Numbered from the stretch's first letter, positions 9,701 to 18,103 are shown. The stretch: 49,874 nt of DNA from Planctomycetaceae bacterium (GCA_021732415.1 JAKFVC010000269.1:1-49874); one strand, 5' to 3'. The notes: generated by a model from the sequence alone, not told the origin. Program-made: numbers and translations.

Positions 9701-9838
9701 CCGCGGCAGTTCCTCCGCGAGCGATTTCTTCGCGGGAGTTTGATCGTCAGCTTGCAACAGGACCAAAGAAGAACTGCCACAGACCGCCAGGACCAATAAC
9801 AGAATTTCCCAGCGATAACCCAGAGACATCCCACGCAT
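6779..9838 (-). CDS. PVC-type membrane-bound dehydrogenase: propeller, HEAT repeats, cytochrome c
   Basis: This 1019-residue protein has the architecture TIGR02604 propeller, HEAT region, TIGR02603 cytochrome c. Seen: an N-terminal hydrophobic segment (about 10-28), then a soluble-glucose-dehydrogenase-like propeller starting FALAKGFKLELVAHEP, with Ca-binding-like DTDADGKYDKSTVF and DTDGDGVADVREIVF loops. Alpha-helical repeats occupy about 480-850. A single haem site CAACH (C895, C898, H899) sits near the C-terminus, followed by GPNLAS and LMPEGLEKDI, where the Met is a candidate distal ligand. It is likely an exported electron-transfer dehydrogenase; the substrate is unknown. It stands alone on its strand. 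The first ATG was kept, but the ATG three codons downstream is equally possible. Confidence 0.87.
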   Translation of the reverse strand: MRGMSLGYRWEILLLVLAVCGSSSLVLLQADDQTPAKKSLAEELPRIPGFPFDKTMPTFALAKGFKLELVAHEPDVFDPVDACFDENGRMYVAEMRDYPYSPEPRPQCPEGLGKKDAAVVRLLEDTDADGKYDKSTVFADKLQWVTSVACYKGGVYVTSAPHIYYFKDTDGDGVADVREIVFSGFSRQNVQALLNNLKWGLDNHLYCAGGMNGGKLTRREQNLLVLNGAQILRIDPVKETLEPLSGGSQFGYSTDDWGNQFVSSNSDHIQEIVFPHHYLLRNPYLPVPGVTRSIAVEGGAGPVFRKSNPEPWRLVRTRRRAADPAFAKNAPPSELYPTGFFTSATGVTIYRGSAYPEEFRGNAFVGDVGGNLVHRKVLTPKGAAFVATRADKTEEFLSSTDNWFRPANFVNAPDGTLYFMDVYRETIEHPVSIPEDIKAHLDLQSGHDKGRIYRFVSPDMKRITPPKLGGKSSVELVAELESLNSWNRETAQRLIWERLDKSAVEPLVKLVQSSIQPLGRLHALYCLSGLNALSPEVLLVALNDKHPGVREHAIKLSDAFVNQAPALAAKLLSMTDDEAYRVRWQLAFTFGEIKSPAGADGLAKLAQRDIADPDLRTAWLSSIAGQAGPLFVRLLADKKFNEQSAAGTLLNQLAAVAGAIPEGGHAGQVLSALTQSQELTPAKQQALLQSLGDGLARRGKTIAALTQSAEISAETKASVATMFDSAAKKVADVKLPLPEREAGVGLLAFADPQLAQPVLSELLSPQTATPLQIAAVKALSVLNPEGVESVLLDAWRGFSPTVRHEVIEALVRSVQRAHVLLAAVGEGKVKPGEIERDKKQLLLNHPSVDIRNAAKKVVGGDVVSNRSSVIAEYTAAIAKLQGDATRGKPVFQKICAACHQVGDLGKAVGPNLASTQNKTPADLLVNILDPNREALPSFTTYTVVTDQGLILNGIIGSESATSITLKRADGAQDVILRANIEQLVSSGISLMPEGLEKDITPQQMTDVIEFVRSIPPVKK

Positions 9839-10093
9839 CGTTGTTCCTCGTCAAAGTGGATTTTTCATGTTCTCCAATGGGGATCGAAGAACAACCGCAG
9901 TGATGTCGAGCGCTCGGATCACAAGCAACTAAGTTTAACGCCGCAAGCAGATCTTCTCCAGCATGCATCAACTGCTGCTTGAGTGTTCAAGGCCTCGCAA
10001 ATAAGATCGACCAGGTGAGCCGGGTCAATATGATGCTGCGGCAACACCTCGCGCTGCAAAATGTGTAACTCCAAACGACTCAGGAATCGACTT

Positions 10094-10879
10094 ATGAATC
10101 TCACAGGGCGCACAGCATTGGTGACAGGAGCAGGGCGAGGCATTGGCCGCGGTTGCGCGATCGAGCTGGCCCGGGCTGGAGCCGACATTGCCATCAATGA
10201 CCGACAACCTTCTGCCGATACGGAATCCACGTTGGCCGAGATCCGTGCCCTCGGGCGCCAGGCGATTCTGGTTGACGGAGACGCCTTTGAGCGAACCTCC
10301 TGTGAAGGGATCGTCGCGCGTGCGATCGAGGGGCTAGGCAAGATCGACATCCTCGTCAGCAACCCGGCCTTCTCACGCCGGGGAGACTTTCTGAGTTACG
10401 ATCCCGCGATCTTCGATAAAACCCTCCAGGGCACCCTGACGGCAGGCTTCCACATGAGCCAGCTTGTCGCCCGCCACATGGTCGAACGCGATCAAGGGGG
10501 CAAGATCGTCTTCATCTCCAGCGTCCACGCCCGCATCCCGTATGCCGGCAGCGTTGCCTATAACGCGGCGAAAAGCGGACTCAATCACATGGCCCAGACG
10601 ATTGCCGCCGAACTGATTCGGTATCGCATCAACGTGAATGTGATCGAACCGGGCTGGATCGATACCCCGGGCGAACACATCGCATTCGGCGACGAAGCCA
10701 TCAAAGCTGGTGCCGCAATGTTGCCGTGGAAACGCCTGGGAACCCCCGCGGACATCGGTCAGGCCGCCGCATTCCTCTGCTCCCCAGCAGCCGACTACAT
10801 CACCGGGACATCATTGCTAGTCGATGGCGGGTATGCCTTGCGAGCGGCAATGCCTGTCGTTGAGGCGAAATCTAATTAG
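10094..10879 (+). CDS. SDR family oxidoreductase
   Basis: This is a 261-residue classical short-chain dehydrogenase/reductase. Seen: the NAD(P)-binding motif TGAGRGIG at residues about 12-19, a conserved NNAG-like position read as VSNPAFS, catalytic Ser in SSVHAR, and YxxxK as YNAAK (Tyr156, Lys160). The C-terminal region shows IEPGWIDTPGE and TGTSLLVDGGYALR. Length and order fit a 3-oxoacyl reductase/sugar-dehydrogenase type SDR; the substrate is not determinable. I start at 10094 rather than the in-frame ATG at 10061 because the Rossmann fold begins there and AGGAA lies about 7 nt upstream. A 121-nt gap holding a palindrome separates it from the convergent deacylase. Confidence 0.85.
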   Translation: MNLTGRTALVTGAGRGIGRGCAIELARAGADIAINDRQPSADTESTLAEIRALGRQAILVDGDAFERTSCEGIVARAIEGLGKIDILVSNPAFSRRGDFLSYDPAIFDKTLQGTLTAGFHMSQLVARHMVERDQGGKIVFISSVHARIPYAGSVAYNAAKSGLNHMAQTIAAELIRYRINVNVIEPGWIDTPGEHIAFGDEAIKAGAAMLPWKRLGTPADIGQAAAFLCSPAADYITGTSLLVDGGYALRAAMPVVEAKSN

Positions 10880-10918
10880 ACAGCCATAAACAAGCACTTA
10901 GGAATAGGAATCTTCAGC

Positions 10919-10986
10919 CACAGAATGACACAGAAGAAACACAGAATCAATTATTCCTTTTCTGTGTTTCTTCTGTGTCATTCTGT
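10919..10986. terminator. Long palindrome between convergent genes
   Basis: CACAGAATGACACAGAAGAA plus ACACAGAA (10919-10946) pairs with its reverse complement at 10960-10986, giving a stem of about 27 bp with a 13-nt loop. It lies between the SDR stop and the convergent deacylase stop, so it may terminate both. A second copy of the same family is at 29269-29353. Confidence 0.65.
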
Positions 10987-10998
10987 AGCTAAAACTCT

Positions 10999-11895
10999 TC
11001 AATCTGGGGTCTCCAAGATCACGGCGACACTCACCCCCGATTCCACGCGGGGAAACGTATGCAGCACGATCACCAAGCCACCATACAAGGCGTAAATGAC
11101 TTCCGTCTTTTTCCCCAACAGATCAACCACCGTCCCCAGCACATCACCCTTCTGGACTCGTTGACCGAGCTTCACGGCCGGATCAAAAAAGCCACCGCAA
11201 GGCGTCGGATGGTTGAGCTGCATATGCCCCGACCCCGGACGACTGTCTTCGACGACTAGAGGCGGCTCGGCAGGTGACACCGCCGGACCTGGCAGCAGCC
11301 CAAATTCCGCCATGACGTTTAAGCAACCATGCACGTAGGCATCGACTCCCGCCGGATCGAATCGTCCGCCTCCCATGTATTCCGCATAAATCGCCGGGAC
11401 ATTCGCATCCCGTGCCACAGACAGCGACCGCCCGTTGAGATTGGGATCCGTGCCCCAAATGAGCGGCAGTCCAAATGCCCGCGCCATCCGCCGGTGTTTT
11501 TCCAGGATCTCCGGATCGCGATGCAGACAGTAACCGCTCAGCGGCAAGACGACGAGGCGCGTGCCCCCCGTGTGTAGATCGATATAAAGATCGGCGGAAC
11601 GAATCAGCGCGGACAACTGAAAGGCTGTTTGTTCAGTAACAGTCCCATCAGCACGGCCGGGACACGTTCGCGCCAGATCTAGATTATCATCGGCCGTGCG
11701 GTGACCACGACGGAACGCCGGCTCATTGACGCACGGAACCAGCGTCACACGGCCACTCAGTTTTGCCGGATCAATTGCCGTCATCAACCGGCGAGCAGCC
11801 GCCATCGGCTCGAACTCATCGCCGTGTACGCCACCGGTGATCAGCAAATGTAATCCCGGCTGCTTTCCGACAATCGACGTTGTCACCAGTTGCAT
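10999..11895 (-). CDS. Succinylglutamate desuccinylase/aspartoacylase family zinc hydrolase
   Basis: This 298-residue protein belongs to the AstE/AspA (M14-like) family, zinc enzymes that hydrolyse N-acyl amino-acid or related amide bonds in the cytoplasm. Seen: GGVHGDEFE supplies Zn ligands His24 and Glu27, DLHTGG supplies His108, and VNEPAFRRGHR and DDNLDLAR supply substrate-side Asn/Arg residues. The C-terminal third (GGFFDPAVKLGQRVQKGDVLGTV) is the beta-barrel domain with a biotinyl-lipoyl-like motif common in this family. There is no signal peptide. Neighbours (SDR, aldolase) suggest catabolism of an acylated or sugar-acid compound; that is inference. The exact substrate is unknown. Confidence 0.85.
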   Translation of the reverse strand: MQLVTTSIVGKQPGLHLLITGGVHGDEFEPMAAARRLMTAIDPAKLSGRVTLVPCVNEPAFRRGHRTADDNLDLARTCPGRADGTVTEQTAFQLSALIRSADLYIDLHTGGTRLVVLPLSGYCLHRDPEILEKHRRMARAFGLPLIWGTDPNLNGRSLSVARDANVPAIYAEYMGGGRFDPAGVDAYVHGCLNVMAEFGLLPGPAVSPAEPPLVVEDSRPGSGHMQLNHPTPCGGFFDPAVKLGQRVQKGDVLGTVVDLLGKKTEVIYALYGGLVIVLHTFPRVESGVSVAVILETPD

Positions 11896-11928
11896 AAAGA
11901 CGTTCGCAGTCTAGTAAGGCGTACTGAT

Positions 11929-12204
11929 TCGTGGGACGGGTCTCCAGGCCCGTCCGTCTAGTCTGTCTGGCGCAGAGACACAAATAGACAAGGCCACTAA
12001 CTCACGACGCTATCGAAACGGTGGGAGAGTATGAGTGTGTGAGAGTTACGGAGTCACAAACAACCTCAACATCGTTGGAATTATATTGCCCCTCATTCCC
12101 TCGTTCCCTCATACACCGACACCCTCACACTCTCTTACCGCGTCAGCGTCTAGCTAAACCCTGATTTCCATACGGACGGACGGGCCTGGAGACCCGTCCC
12201 ACGA
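11929..12204. mobile_element. MITE-like inverted-repeat element
   Basis: This 276-bp segment is bounded by perfect 30-nt inverted repeats, 11929-11958 and 12175-12204; the left one begins TCGTGGGACGGGTCTCCAGG. Inside is a second, imperfect inverted repeat (GACGCT at 12006 and GGGAGAGTATGAGTGTGT nearby against 12119-12150), so most of the element could fold back on itself. It has no coding capacity. It fills the gap between the deacylase start and the aldolase stop and ends 10 nt from the aldolase stop codon. It resembles a non-autonomous mobile element, but no clear target duplication is visible. Confidence 0.6.
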
Positions 12205-12214
12205 TACCGTCCAA

Positions 12215-12994
12215 TTACTTCCGCGGCGTTAAGGCCGCCAGATCGCGCTTGGTCTGTTCGAGACCGTTCTTGACCCAGATCAAATCACAACCCAGGGTCG
12301 TCCAGAGTGCTCCGCGATCAATCAGTTGTTGCACGCGAGCGGGCGATCCGCCCGTTGTGCCCCAGGCCTTACCGTGTCGATCGGCCGCTTTCTTCAGAAC
12401 TTCCAGCGCTTCGTCGATCTTCGGATGTTGAAATTGCCCGGGAATCCCGCTCAATATCGAAAAATCCGCCGGCCCCAGCATCAGCACATCAACACCTTCC
12501 ACCGACGCGATCTCATCCGCATGTTCCAGGGCTTTCGGATCCTCAATCTGAATGACGTTCCAGGTTTCGGCATTGGCCTTCTCGAGGTATTCGGCCATGC
12601 CCATCATGCAATACGGCATATCGGGGTTGCCCCCATCGAATCCCCGAGTCCCCAGCGGTGCAAACTTACTCCAGCGGACCACTTCGCGAGCTTCATCAGC
12701 ATCGTCACAGCGGGGATACAGAATCCCATGCGCACCGGCTTCTAACAACCGAGCCATGCGCATGAACTCGCCCTTGGCCGGCCGGGCCATGATGTCGGCC
12801 GTCCCCACACGAGCCGCACGCATCAAATTGCCGGCTGTCTCAACGCTGTAGCCATGATGCTCCAGATCCATCCAGATAAAGTCGACGCCCAGCAGGCTCG
12901 TCAACTCATAAACGGAGGGCTCGGTCAGATGCAGCGCAACACCGACGACGGGTTCTTTTTTGGCAAGCTTGTGCTTGACGATACTCGTACGCAT
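12215..12994 (-). CDS. HpcH/HpaI family aldolase
   Basis: This 259-residue class II, metal-dependent pyruvate aldolase-type protein would cleave a 2-keto-3-deoxy sugar acid or a 4-hydroxy-2-oxo acid into pyruvate plus an aldehyde. Seen: VDFIWMDLEHHGYS (substrate/metal region), ARPAKGE, GAHGILYPRCDDADEA, the acidic metal ligand in QIEDPKALEHAD, and LGPADFSILSGIPG, all in family order of the (beta/alpha)8 barrel. An upstream in-frame ATG exists at 13012, but GAAAG lies about 7 nt before the ATG at 12994 and nothing useful precedes the earlier one, so I prefer 12994. It pairs with the upstream sialidase-fold gene on the same strand. Confidence 0.85.
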   Translation of the reverse strand: MRTSIVKHKLAKKEPVVGVALHLTEPSVYELTSLLGVDFIWMDLEHHGYSVETAGNLMRAARVGTADIMARPAKGEFMRMARLLEAGAHGILYPRCDDADEAREVVRWSKFAPLGTRGFDGGNPDMPYCMMGMAEYLEKANAETWNVIQIEDPKALEHADEIASVEGVDVLMLGPADFSILSGIPGQFQHPKIDEALEVLKKAADRHGKAWGTTGGSPARVQQLIDRGALWTTLGCDLIWVKNGLEQTKRDLAALTPRK

Positions 12995-13080
12995 TGAGAT
13001 AGCTTTCAACATTTAGTGAACTAGTCCGTAGGATAAGAACCGGACGCTAACGCGTTCCGGCTGATTTTAAAGCGACAACA

Positions 13081-14181
13081 TCAACCGACTTCCAATCGCT
13101 GCCAGCGGATGACGTGCAGGCAATCTTCGACACACCAGAATACGACCATGACATCGCCACTGGGAAGTTGCACCAGGCTCGGATATCCAAATTTCAATCC
13201 GCTCAATTCGTCGGAATTGCTGCGAACGCCCTTCATTCCCGAGACGGCACCCTGCCACAAGCAGACTTCTTCCAGGTTGATCCAGTCGTCCCCCTGAATC
13301 TGCACCAGATTAGCCCACAATCCCGGTTTGTCCAGCCGACGGTAAACACAAAGCAGTCGACCGTCCGCCAAAGTCAGCAATTTGGACGTCTCACCCTGGA
13401 TCCCATTCTCTCGCGAAGGCGAGAATGTTTGTCCGTCCTGTGAGATCGCAAAGCGGTTGGGCAAGCTTTTCCCGGTCGTTTCCTCAAAGGACCAGACCAC
13501 GCCCACCAACCGGCCGTCAGGCAACTGAGTCAGCCCCTGCTCCCACGAAATGACTCCGCGATCCGTCTGGTCAATGACTCGCAGGTACTCGGGCCAGGTC
13601 ACTCCGCGATCGTAAGACACAAACGCCACAGCCTGCATTCCATGCGGTGCGGTCCCGTTCCAATCCTTCCAGGTCGATGTCGGCCACAACCACCGACCAT
13701 CCGCCAATTCGATAATCCGATGGCACATTTCGAACGCCGGACCAACCAGCGGCGGCGTGACGATCTGTGGTCCGGTCCACGTCTGTCCCGAATTCTCACT
13801 GCGCAGCAAAAAGATGTCCGACTCGACATAACCTAAATTCGCCCGGTTGATGACCCCTTCTTCGGGATCATCTCGATAGGCACGAATCCCGATCCCGACT
13901 AAAGTCGTCTCCGACACCGCACTCGTCCGCACTGTATGTGTCGAACGCCGCGTGACCGGATCGCGAAAGAGGGGCAATGGTACGGACCAAGTTTCCCCTC
14001 CATCGGTCGAACGGGAGACGCAGGTGTGATAATCGAAGCTCTCAACCCCTTGCCCCAGATCAAAGGTCGATACCAATTCTGTGCCGCTCAGGCAAATCAA
14101 CGATGGATGCCACGCGTGGATCGCCCGGAGATGCGGTTTAGGATTGCGGTACACATTCCCCGCAGCCACGGTCTTGATCAT
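13081..14181 (-). CDS. BNR/sialidase-fold protein
   Basis: This 366-residue protein is predicted to form a six-bladed sialidase propeller. Asp-box motifs (S-x-D-x-G-x-T-W) are visible: SRSTDGGETWSVP, RSENSGQTWTGP, SYDRGVTWPE and a weaker ISQDGQTFSPS. No signal peptide is apparent, so it may be cytoplasmic. The early HPSLICLSGTELV and later PDGRLVGVVW and ADGRLLCVYRR resemble the planctomycete exo-alpha-sialidase-like group. The Arg triad cannot be assigned with confidence, so glycosidase activity is plausible but unproven. It lies directly upstream of the aldolase, which fits sugar-acid use. The ATG used opens the fold. Confidence 0.7.
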   Translation of the reverse strand: MIKTVAAGNVYRNPKPHLRAIHAWHPSLICLSGTELVSTFDLGQGVESFDYHTCVSRSTDGGETWSVPLPLFRDPVTRRSTHTVRTSAVSETTLVGIGIRAYRDDPEEGVINRANLGYVESDIFLLRSENSGQTWTGPQIVTPPLVGPAFEMCHRIIELADGRWLWPTSTWKDWNGTAPHGMQAVAFVSYDRGVTWPEYLRVIDQTDRGVISWEQGLTQLPDGRLVGVVWSFEETTGKSLPNRFAISQDGQTFSPSRENGIQGETSKLLTLADGRLLCVYRRLDKPGLWANLVQIQGDDWINLEEVCLWQGAVSGMKGVRSNSDELSGLKFGYPSLVQLPSGDVMVVFWCVEDCLHVIRWQRLEVG

Positions 14182-14596
14182 GCCAAAACTCTCTCATCCT
14201 CTGAAATATACGGCCGAAGCACTGACGTTGGTCTTGAGATGCGATTGCAGTCGATAGGAGGCCGAGACGCCAGCCGAGCCCGTAGCCCGACTCTCCGAGT
14301 CGGGTAATCTTCGTTGACAAATCTCCCGACTCAAAGGGTCGCGCCACTGCGCAATATGATCGAGTATCGTTCGATGTGATTGATGGCAGATGAGGTTCTA
14401 GAGCGCAAACCAATCTGCAGAGACTCAGAGTACCAATCGGCTAGTCCGCCGGTAAAGTGAAGTGCCGAGATTGGCGGCAGAAGTGCAATCGGCGAAGTTC
14501 CACGATATGCTCTGCTAGTCCGAAGTAGCCGCTCAATCAAAAAGTGACATAGACCAGATCTGTAATCGCGTTTTCTCCTACCTTGAGGAGCAGGTT
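14182..14596. other. Divergent intergenic region with one dispersed repeat
   Basis: This region of 415 bp between divergent genes contains a GTAGCCCGACTCTCCGAGTC-type repeat (14282-14315) and the strong ribosome site GAGGAGCAGG just before the ATG at 14597. No gene or RNA was recognised in the remainder. Confidence 0.45.
14282..14315. repeat. Dispersed GTAGCCCGACTC repeat, copy 1
   Basis: GTAGCCCGACTCTCCGAGTC followed by GGGTAATCTTCGTT. A near-identical copy is the reverse complement of 18136-18169, including the AATCTTCGTT tail. A degraded partner (CCCGACTCAAAGGGTCGCGCC) follows about 20 nt downstream. Confidence 0.7.
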
Positions 14597-15643
14597 ATGA
14601 CTGTCGGGATCGGGATGATTGGCAGCGGATTCATGGGGTTGACCTACTCCGAGGCCATCTCTAAACACGTCCGCGGAGCCAAGCTGGTAGGCGTCGCGGG
14701 AGGCAAACGTGCCGGCGAACTGGCTGGCGAATACGGAGTCTGGGCCGCCCCATCGATTGAAGCCTTGCTCGCACGAGACGATATTCAAGCCGTCGTCCTC
14801 GCCACGCCCGACCAGGACCGCCGCGATTTGACGGTCGCCGCTGCCGCCGCCGGGAAACACGTCCTCGCGGAAAAACCGATGGCACCGACAATCGCCGATT
14901 GCGATGTCATGATTGCCGCCTGCGAGAAAGCAGGCGTCAACCTGGCCGTCGTGAAGACCGAACGCTACCGCAAGCTCACCAAACGCTGCAAGCAGATCAT
15001 TGATGAAGGTGGCATCGGTCCCATCCGAATGCTCCGCACGGTTTCTGCTTTTCCGATCACGCTGTCTCGTGAATTGTTTGCGTCTCGCCCCTGGATGTCC
15101 GATCCGGCTGGCGGCGGGCTGTTCATGGGCATGGCCACGCACAACACCGATTTTCTGCGATGGTTGACCGGGGCCAATGCCGTGAAGGTGTTTGCTCAGG
15201 TGACAACCTTCAGCGATCTGCCATCGACCGCGCAAAGTGTCATGGCCCAGATCGTCTTCGACAACGGCGTCATGGCCCATATGTGGATCACCACCGAATT
15301 GCCACCGCCGAGCATTCCCTCCAGCGAGGTCCGATTTCAGATCATCGGACGCGACGCGATGCTCGACTTGGAAAACTTTGAGTTCCTCGATCTCGGCAAG
15401 GGAGACAAGTGGGAACGGATCGAAACCCCTGAGCGTTTCGACTATCTCAAGGAACCCAAGTCGCCGATCCGGCTCTACCCGCACATCGGAGTCGTCCAGG
15501 AATTCGTCGACAGCATCCTCGAAAAGCGAGCTCCCAAAGTGGGCGGTGCCGAGGGGCGTGCCGCCGTCGAAATCTGCGAAGCGTGCCTGATCTCCGCGAG
15601 GACCGGTCAAGCGGTTGATTTGCCGTTGCCCTCCTCGAAATAG
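14597..15643 (+). CDS. Gfo/Idh/MocA family oxidoreductase
   Basis: This 348-residue NAD(P)-dependent dehydrogenase acts on a sugar, polyol or derivative. Seen: Rossmann motif GMIGSGFMG at about residues 6-14, ATPDQDR, and the family hallmark EKPMAP (Lys is the usual catalytic residue) near residue 94. The C-terminal alpha/beta domain contains GGGLFMGMATHNTDFLRW, whose final His/Asp are typical catalytic positions. The start is backed by GAGGAG 7 nt upstream. It opens a plus-strand run with an MFS carrier, a second Gfo/Idh/MocA protein and an SDR. A palindromic repeat lies in the 155-nt gap before the transporter. Confidence 0.9.
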   Translation: MTVGIGMIGSGFMGLTYSEAISKHVRGAKLVGVAGGKRAGELAGEYGVWAAPSIEALLARDDIQAVVLATPDQDRRDLTVAAAAAGKHVLAEKPMAPTIADCDVMIAACEKAGVNLAVVKTERYRKLTKRCKQIIDEGGIGPIRMLRTVSAFPITLSRELFASRPWMSDPAGGGLFMGMATHNTDFLRWLTGANAVKVFAQVTTFSDLPSTAQSVMAQIVFDNGVMAHMWITTELPPPSIPSSEVRFQIIGRDAMLDLENFEFLDLGKGDKWERIETPERFDYLKEPKSPIRLYPHIGVVQEFVDSILEKRAPKVGGAEGRAAVEICEACLISARTGQAVDLPLPSSK

Positions 15644-15645
15644 CC

Positions 15646-15781
15646 AAATTTGGAGTGCGGTGATTCACCACCGCTTTCCAATTCAGGACAATCTGCCGAG
15701 TCTATCAACCAACTCAACTCGTCAGTTTTTCAATGTCGAGTGACATGAGAAAGCGGTGATGAATCACCGCACTCCAAATTT
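15646..15781. repeat. TTTGGAsTGCGGTGATTCA palindrome, copy 1
   Basis: AAATTTGGAGTGCGGTGATT and onward (15646-15678) is matched by its reverse complement at 15749-15781 with one mismatch over 33 nt; the spacer is 70 nt. The right arm ends 17 nt before the GTG start of the MFS gene, and CGGAG follows it at once. Related copies are at 27792-27930 and 37225-37262. Confidence 0.85.
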
Positions 15782-15798
15782 CGGAGACCCACCCCATC

Positions 15799-17103
15799 GT
15801 GGCCAATACCTCGCAGGACTCCGAACACCCCCTGACTGTCGCCGAGCAAAATCGCAACGTCCTGGTGTTTGCGGCCTGCACTTGCCTGCAATATCTGGCA
15901 GCACCAGTCCTGTACGTAGGAATGACTCAGGCAACGCTGTGCGCCAAACTGGGTGCCTCGCCCGATGTGGCCAATCTGCCTGAGACGGCGTTCTTCATCA
16001 TGACGGTCATGCCCGTATTCCTCGCGTGGCTGTTTCCGGGAGTCGGCTACCTCAAACGAATCATGTCCGTGTGCTACCTCGCTGCCGGTCTGGCCCTCGT
16101 TCTGGTCTGCGCCGCGCTGCTGGGGGATGTCTCTGACAAGATGAAAATCGCCTGCGTGATTTTCCAAGGGGCCGTCAGCGGAGCAGCCATGCCAACCGCT
16201 ATTGCCCTGCTCTGGGAAGCCATGGGGCGCGGAGTCGCCGAATCTCGTCGTGGTCTGGCACTGGGGTTGGCATTTGGATTAGGACCCTTTCTCGCGTTTG
16301 GCGCTTCGCTGGTCTCCCAGGAACTGCTGAGTGGCAAGTTGTGGGGATTGCTGCCGAAGCAACTGGATTACCCCTGGGAATTCGTGGCCCTGTTTGGCAG
16401 TGCCGGGCCGATGATGTTAGTCGCGGCACTGTTGTCGACGATCGTCGTCATCCCACCCGCCAGCGAATCGGAAGCGTCGTCAACGCGCGAACCGTTGTGG
16501 GCTGGGCTGTTCGATTTTCTGACCACCCCGTTACTGGCCAAAGCCACGATCGTCACGATTCTCCTGTATGTGGGCAACACGATTGCCGCCAACATGAACT
16601 TGTATACGACGTATGCTCTGGGAGCCGACCCGGAGCAATATGTGGGCTATCAACTCGCCTTGCGTTTCTTCTGCAAAGGAGTGGCGGGCCTGCTGCTGGG
16701 ATGGATTCTGGTGAAATCAAATCCGCGGGCGGGCATCCTGATCACGGGGCTGATCTTTGTGGGATCCCAAGTGTGGGCCCTATGCGTCCCGGGTATCTGG
16801 TATCTGTTTGCGTTTGGTCTGTTTGGCGCCGGTGAATTGGTCGGCGTGTATGCTCCGAACTATATCCTGTCTGCGTCGTCACCTCGGCGATTGCGGCAGA
16901 ATATGGCGTACGTCACGATGATGATGATGCCGGCCGGACCGGCGGGCTATCTATTCGGGGCGATTGCCAAAAGCTATCCGGATAATCCGGCCTTCGGTTT
17001 TCGGCTCAGCTTTTACCTGTGTGGCGGTATTCTCATTCTTGGTTTGATCCTCGGAGTCACTTTGCTTCCCAAGCGGCCGGTTCCTGAGGAAGTCACGGAA
17101 TAA
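15799..17103 (+). CDS. MFS transporter
   Basis: This 434-residue polytopic carrier has about 12 hydrophobic segments, beginning NVLVFAACTCLQYLAAPVLYVG, and a central hydrophilic loop (PPASESEASSTREPLWAG) separating the two halves. It is not closely similar to the MFS protein at 85. Substrate motifs are not recognisable; position between two Gfo/Idh/MocA dehydrogenases suggests uptake of the compound they oxidise (inference). The start is GTG at 15799, the first start after the palindromic repeat; GGAG lies 12 nt upstream, slightly far. Its stop is 5 nt before the next gene, so translation is probably coupled. Confidence 0.82.
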   Translation: MANTSQDSEHPLTVAEQNRNVLVFAACTCLQYLAAPVLYVGMTQATLCAKLGASPDVANLPETAFFIMTVMPVFLAWLFPGVGYLKRIMSVCYLAAGLALVLVCAALLGDVSDKMKIACVIFQGAVSGAAMPTAIALLWEAMGRGVAESRRGLALGLAFGLGPFLAFGASLVSQELLSGKLWGLLPKQLDYPWEFVALFGSAGPMMLVAALLSTIVVIPPASESEASSTREPLWAGLFDFLTTPLLAKATIVTILLYVGNTIAANMNLYTTYALGADPEQYVGYQLALRFFCKGVAGLLLGWILVKSNPRAGILITGLIFVGSQVWALCVPGIWYLFAFGLFGAGELVGVYAPNYILSASSPRRLRQNMAYVTMMMMPAGPAGYLFGAIAKSYPDNPAFGFRLSFYLCGGILILGLILGVTLLPKRPVPEEVTE

Positions 17104-17108
17104 ATGAC

Positions 17109-18098
17109 ATGGTTGCTCATCACGTCGTCGTGATTGGAGTTGGTTCGATCGGCGAACGACATACGCGTTGCTTTCAAGCCACCGGTCGCGCTGCCGTCTC
17201 CATTGTCGAATTCAAAACGACACTGGCGGAAGAAATATCGCGCCGCTATGGAGTTCCCGCGCACGCCGACCTTGATGCCGCACTTGCACATCGCCCCACA
17301 ATCGCCGTGGTCGCTACGCCAGCTCCGCTGCACGTGGCCCAAGCGACCAAGCTAGTAGAAGCTGGGGTTCACGTGTTGATCGAAAAACCCCTTTCGACTT
17401 CCATTGAGGGTGTAGAGCGACTAACGGCCCTCGCTGCAGAGCGCGGAACGAAAGTAGGAGTCGCCTATGTCCTGCGTTCTTACCCCGTGCTGGCTTCGAT
17501 GAGGCAGGCTGTGCAATCCGGACGGTTTGGAACTCCACGCCAAATCACGATGCTCTGCGGCCAACATTTTCCGACGTACCGCCCGGCCTATCGCGAGATC
17601 TACTACGCGAATCGCGCGGCGGGGGGTGGAGCCATTCAGGACGCTCTCACGCATATGGTCAACCTGGGCGAATGGCTGGTCGGGCCGGTCGATAGACTTG
17701 TCGCCGATGCCGATCATCTCGTGTTGCCGGGGGTCGAAGTGGAAGACACCGTTCATCTGGTGACCCGACAGGGTTCGGTGATGGGCAACTATGCGCTCAA
17801 TCAACATCAGGCTCCCAATGAAACCATCATCAGCGTGAACTGCGACCAGGGCACGGTCCGCTGCGAACTGCACAACAATCGGTGGCTGTGGCTGACCAAG
17901 CCCGGCGACCCGTGGCAAGAAGAACCCTTCGGTACTGCGGAACGCGACACGGCGTTCATCACGCAAGCCAATCAGTTTCTCGACGCCGTGGAAGGGAAAG
18001 GTCTGATTCTGTGCCCGCTTGAGGAGGGGATTCAAACATTAAAAGTCAATCTGGCAACCTTGGCCAGTGTGGAAAATAAAAGCTGGATGACGATTTAG
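17109..18098 (+). CDS. Gfo/Idh/MocA family oxidoreductase (second)
   Basis: This 329-residue NAD(P)-dependent oxidoreductase has the nucleotide-binding motif VIGVGSIGERH near the N-terminus, VVATPAPLH, and the catalytic-Lys motif IEKPLSTS near residue 95. The C-domain has GGGAIQDALTHMVNLGEWLVG. It diverges strongly from the Gfo/Idh/MocA protein at 14597, so the two probably act on different intermediates. It begins 5 nt after the MFS stop; GAGGAAG about 14 nt upstream lies inside the transporter gene, consistent with coupling. Substrate unknown. Confidence 0.88.
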   Translation: MVAHHVVVIGVGSIGERHTRCFQATGRAAVSIVEFKTTLAEEISRRYGVPAHADLDAALAHRPTIAVVATPAPLHVAQATKLVEAGVHVLIEKPLSTSIEGVERLTALAAERGTKVGVAYVLRSYPVLASMRQAVQSGRFGTPRQITMLCGQHFPTYRPAYREIYYANRAAGGGAIQDALTHMVNLGEWLVGPVDRLVADADHLVLPGVEVEDTVHLVTRQGSVMGNYALNQHQAPNETIISVNCDQGTVRCELHNNRWLWLTKPGDPWQEEPFGTAERDTAFITQANQFLDAVEGKGLILCPLEEGIQTLKVNLATLASVENKSWMTI

Positions 18099-18103
18099 AT
18101 TCC

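Noticed and set aside
14537-15610. 357-residue open frame antisense to the first Gfo/Idh/MocA gene
   Set aside because: It fully overlaps a well-supported dehydrogenase with a strong ribosome site. The translation is Asp/His/Gly-rich with no domain, typical of the antisense frame of a G+C-rich gene.
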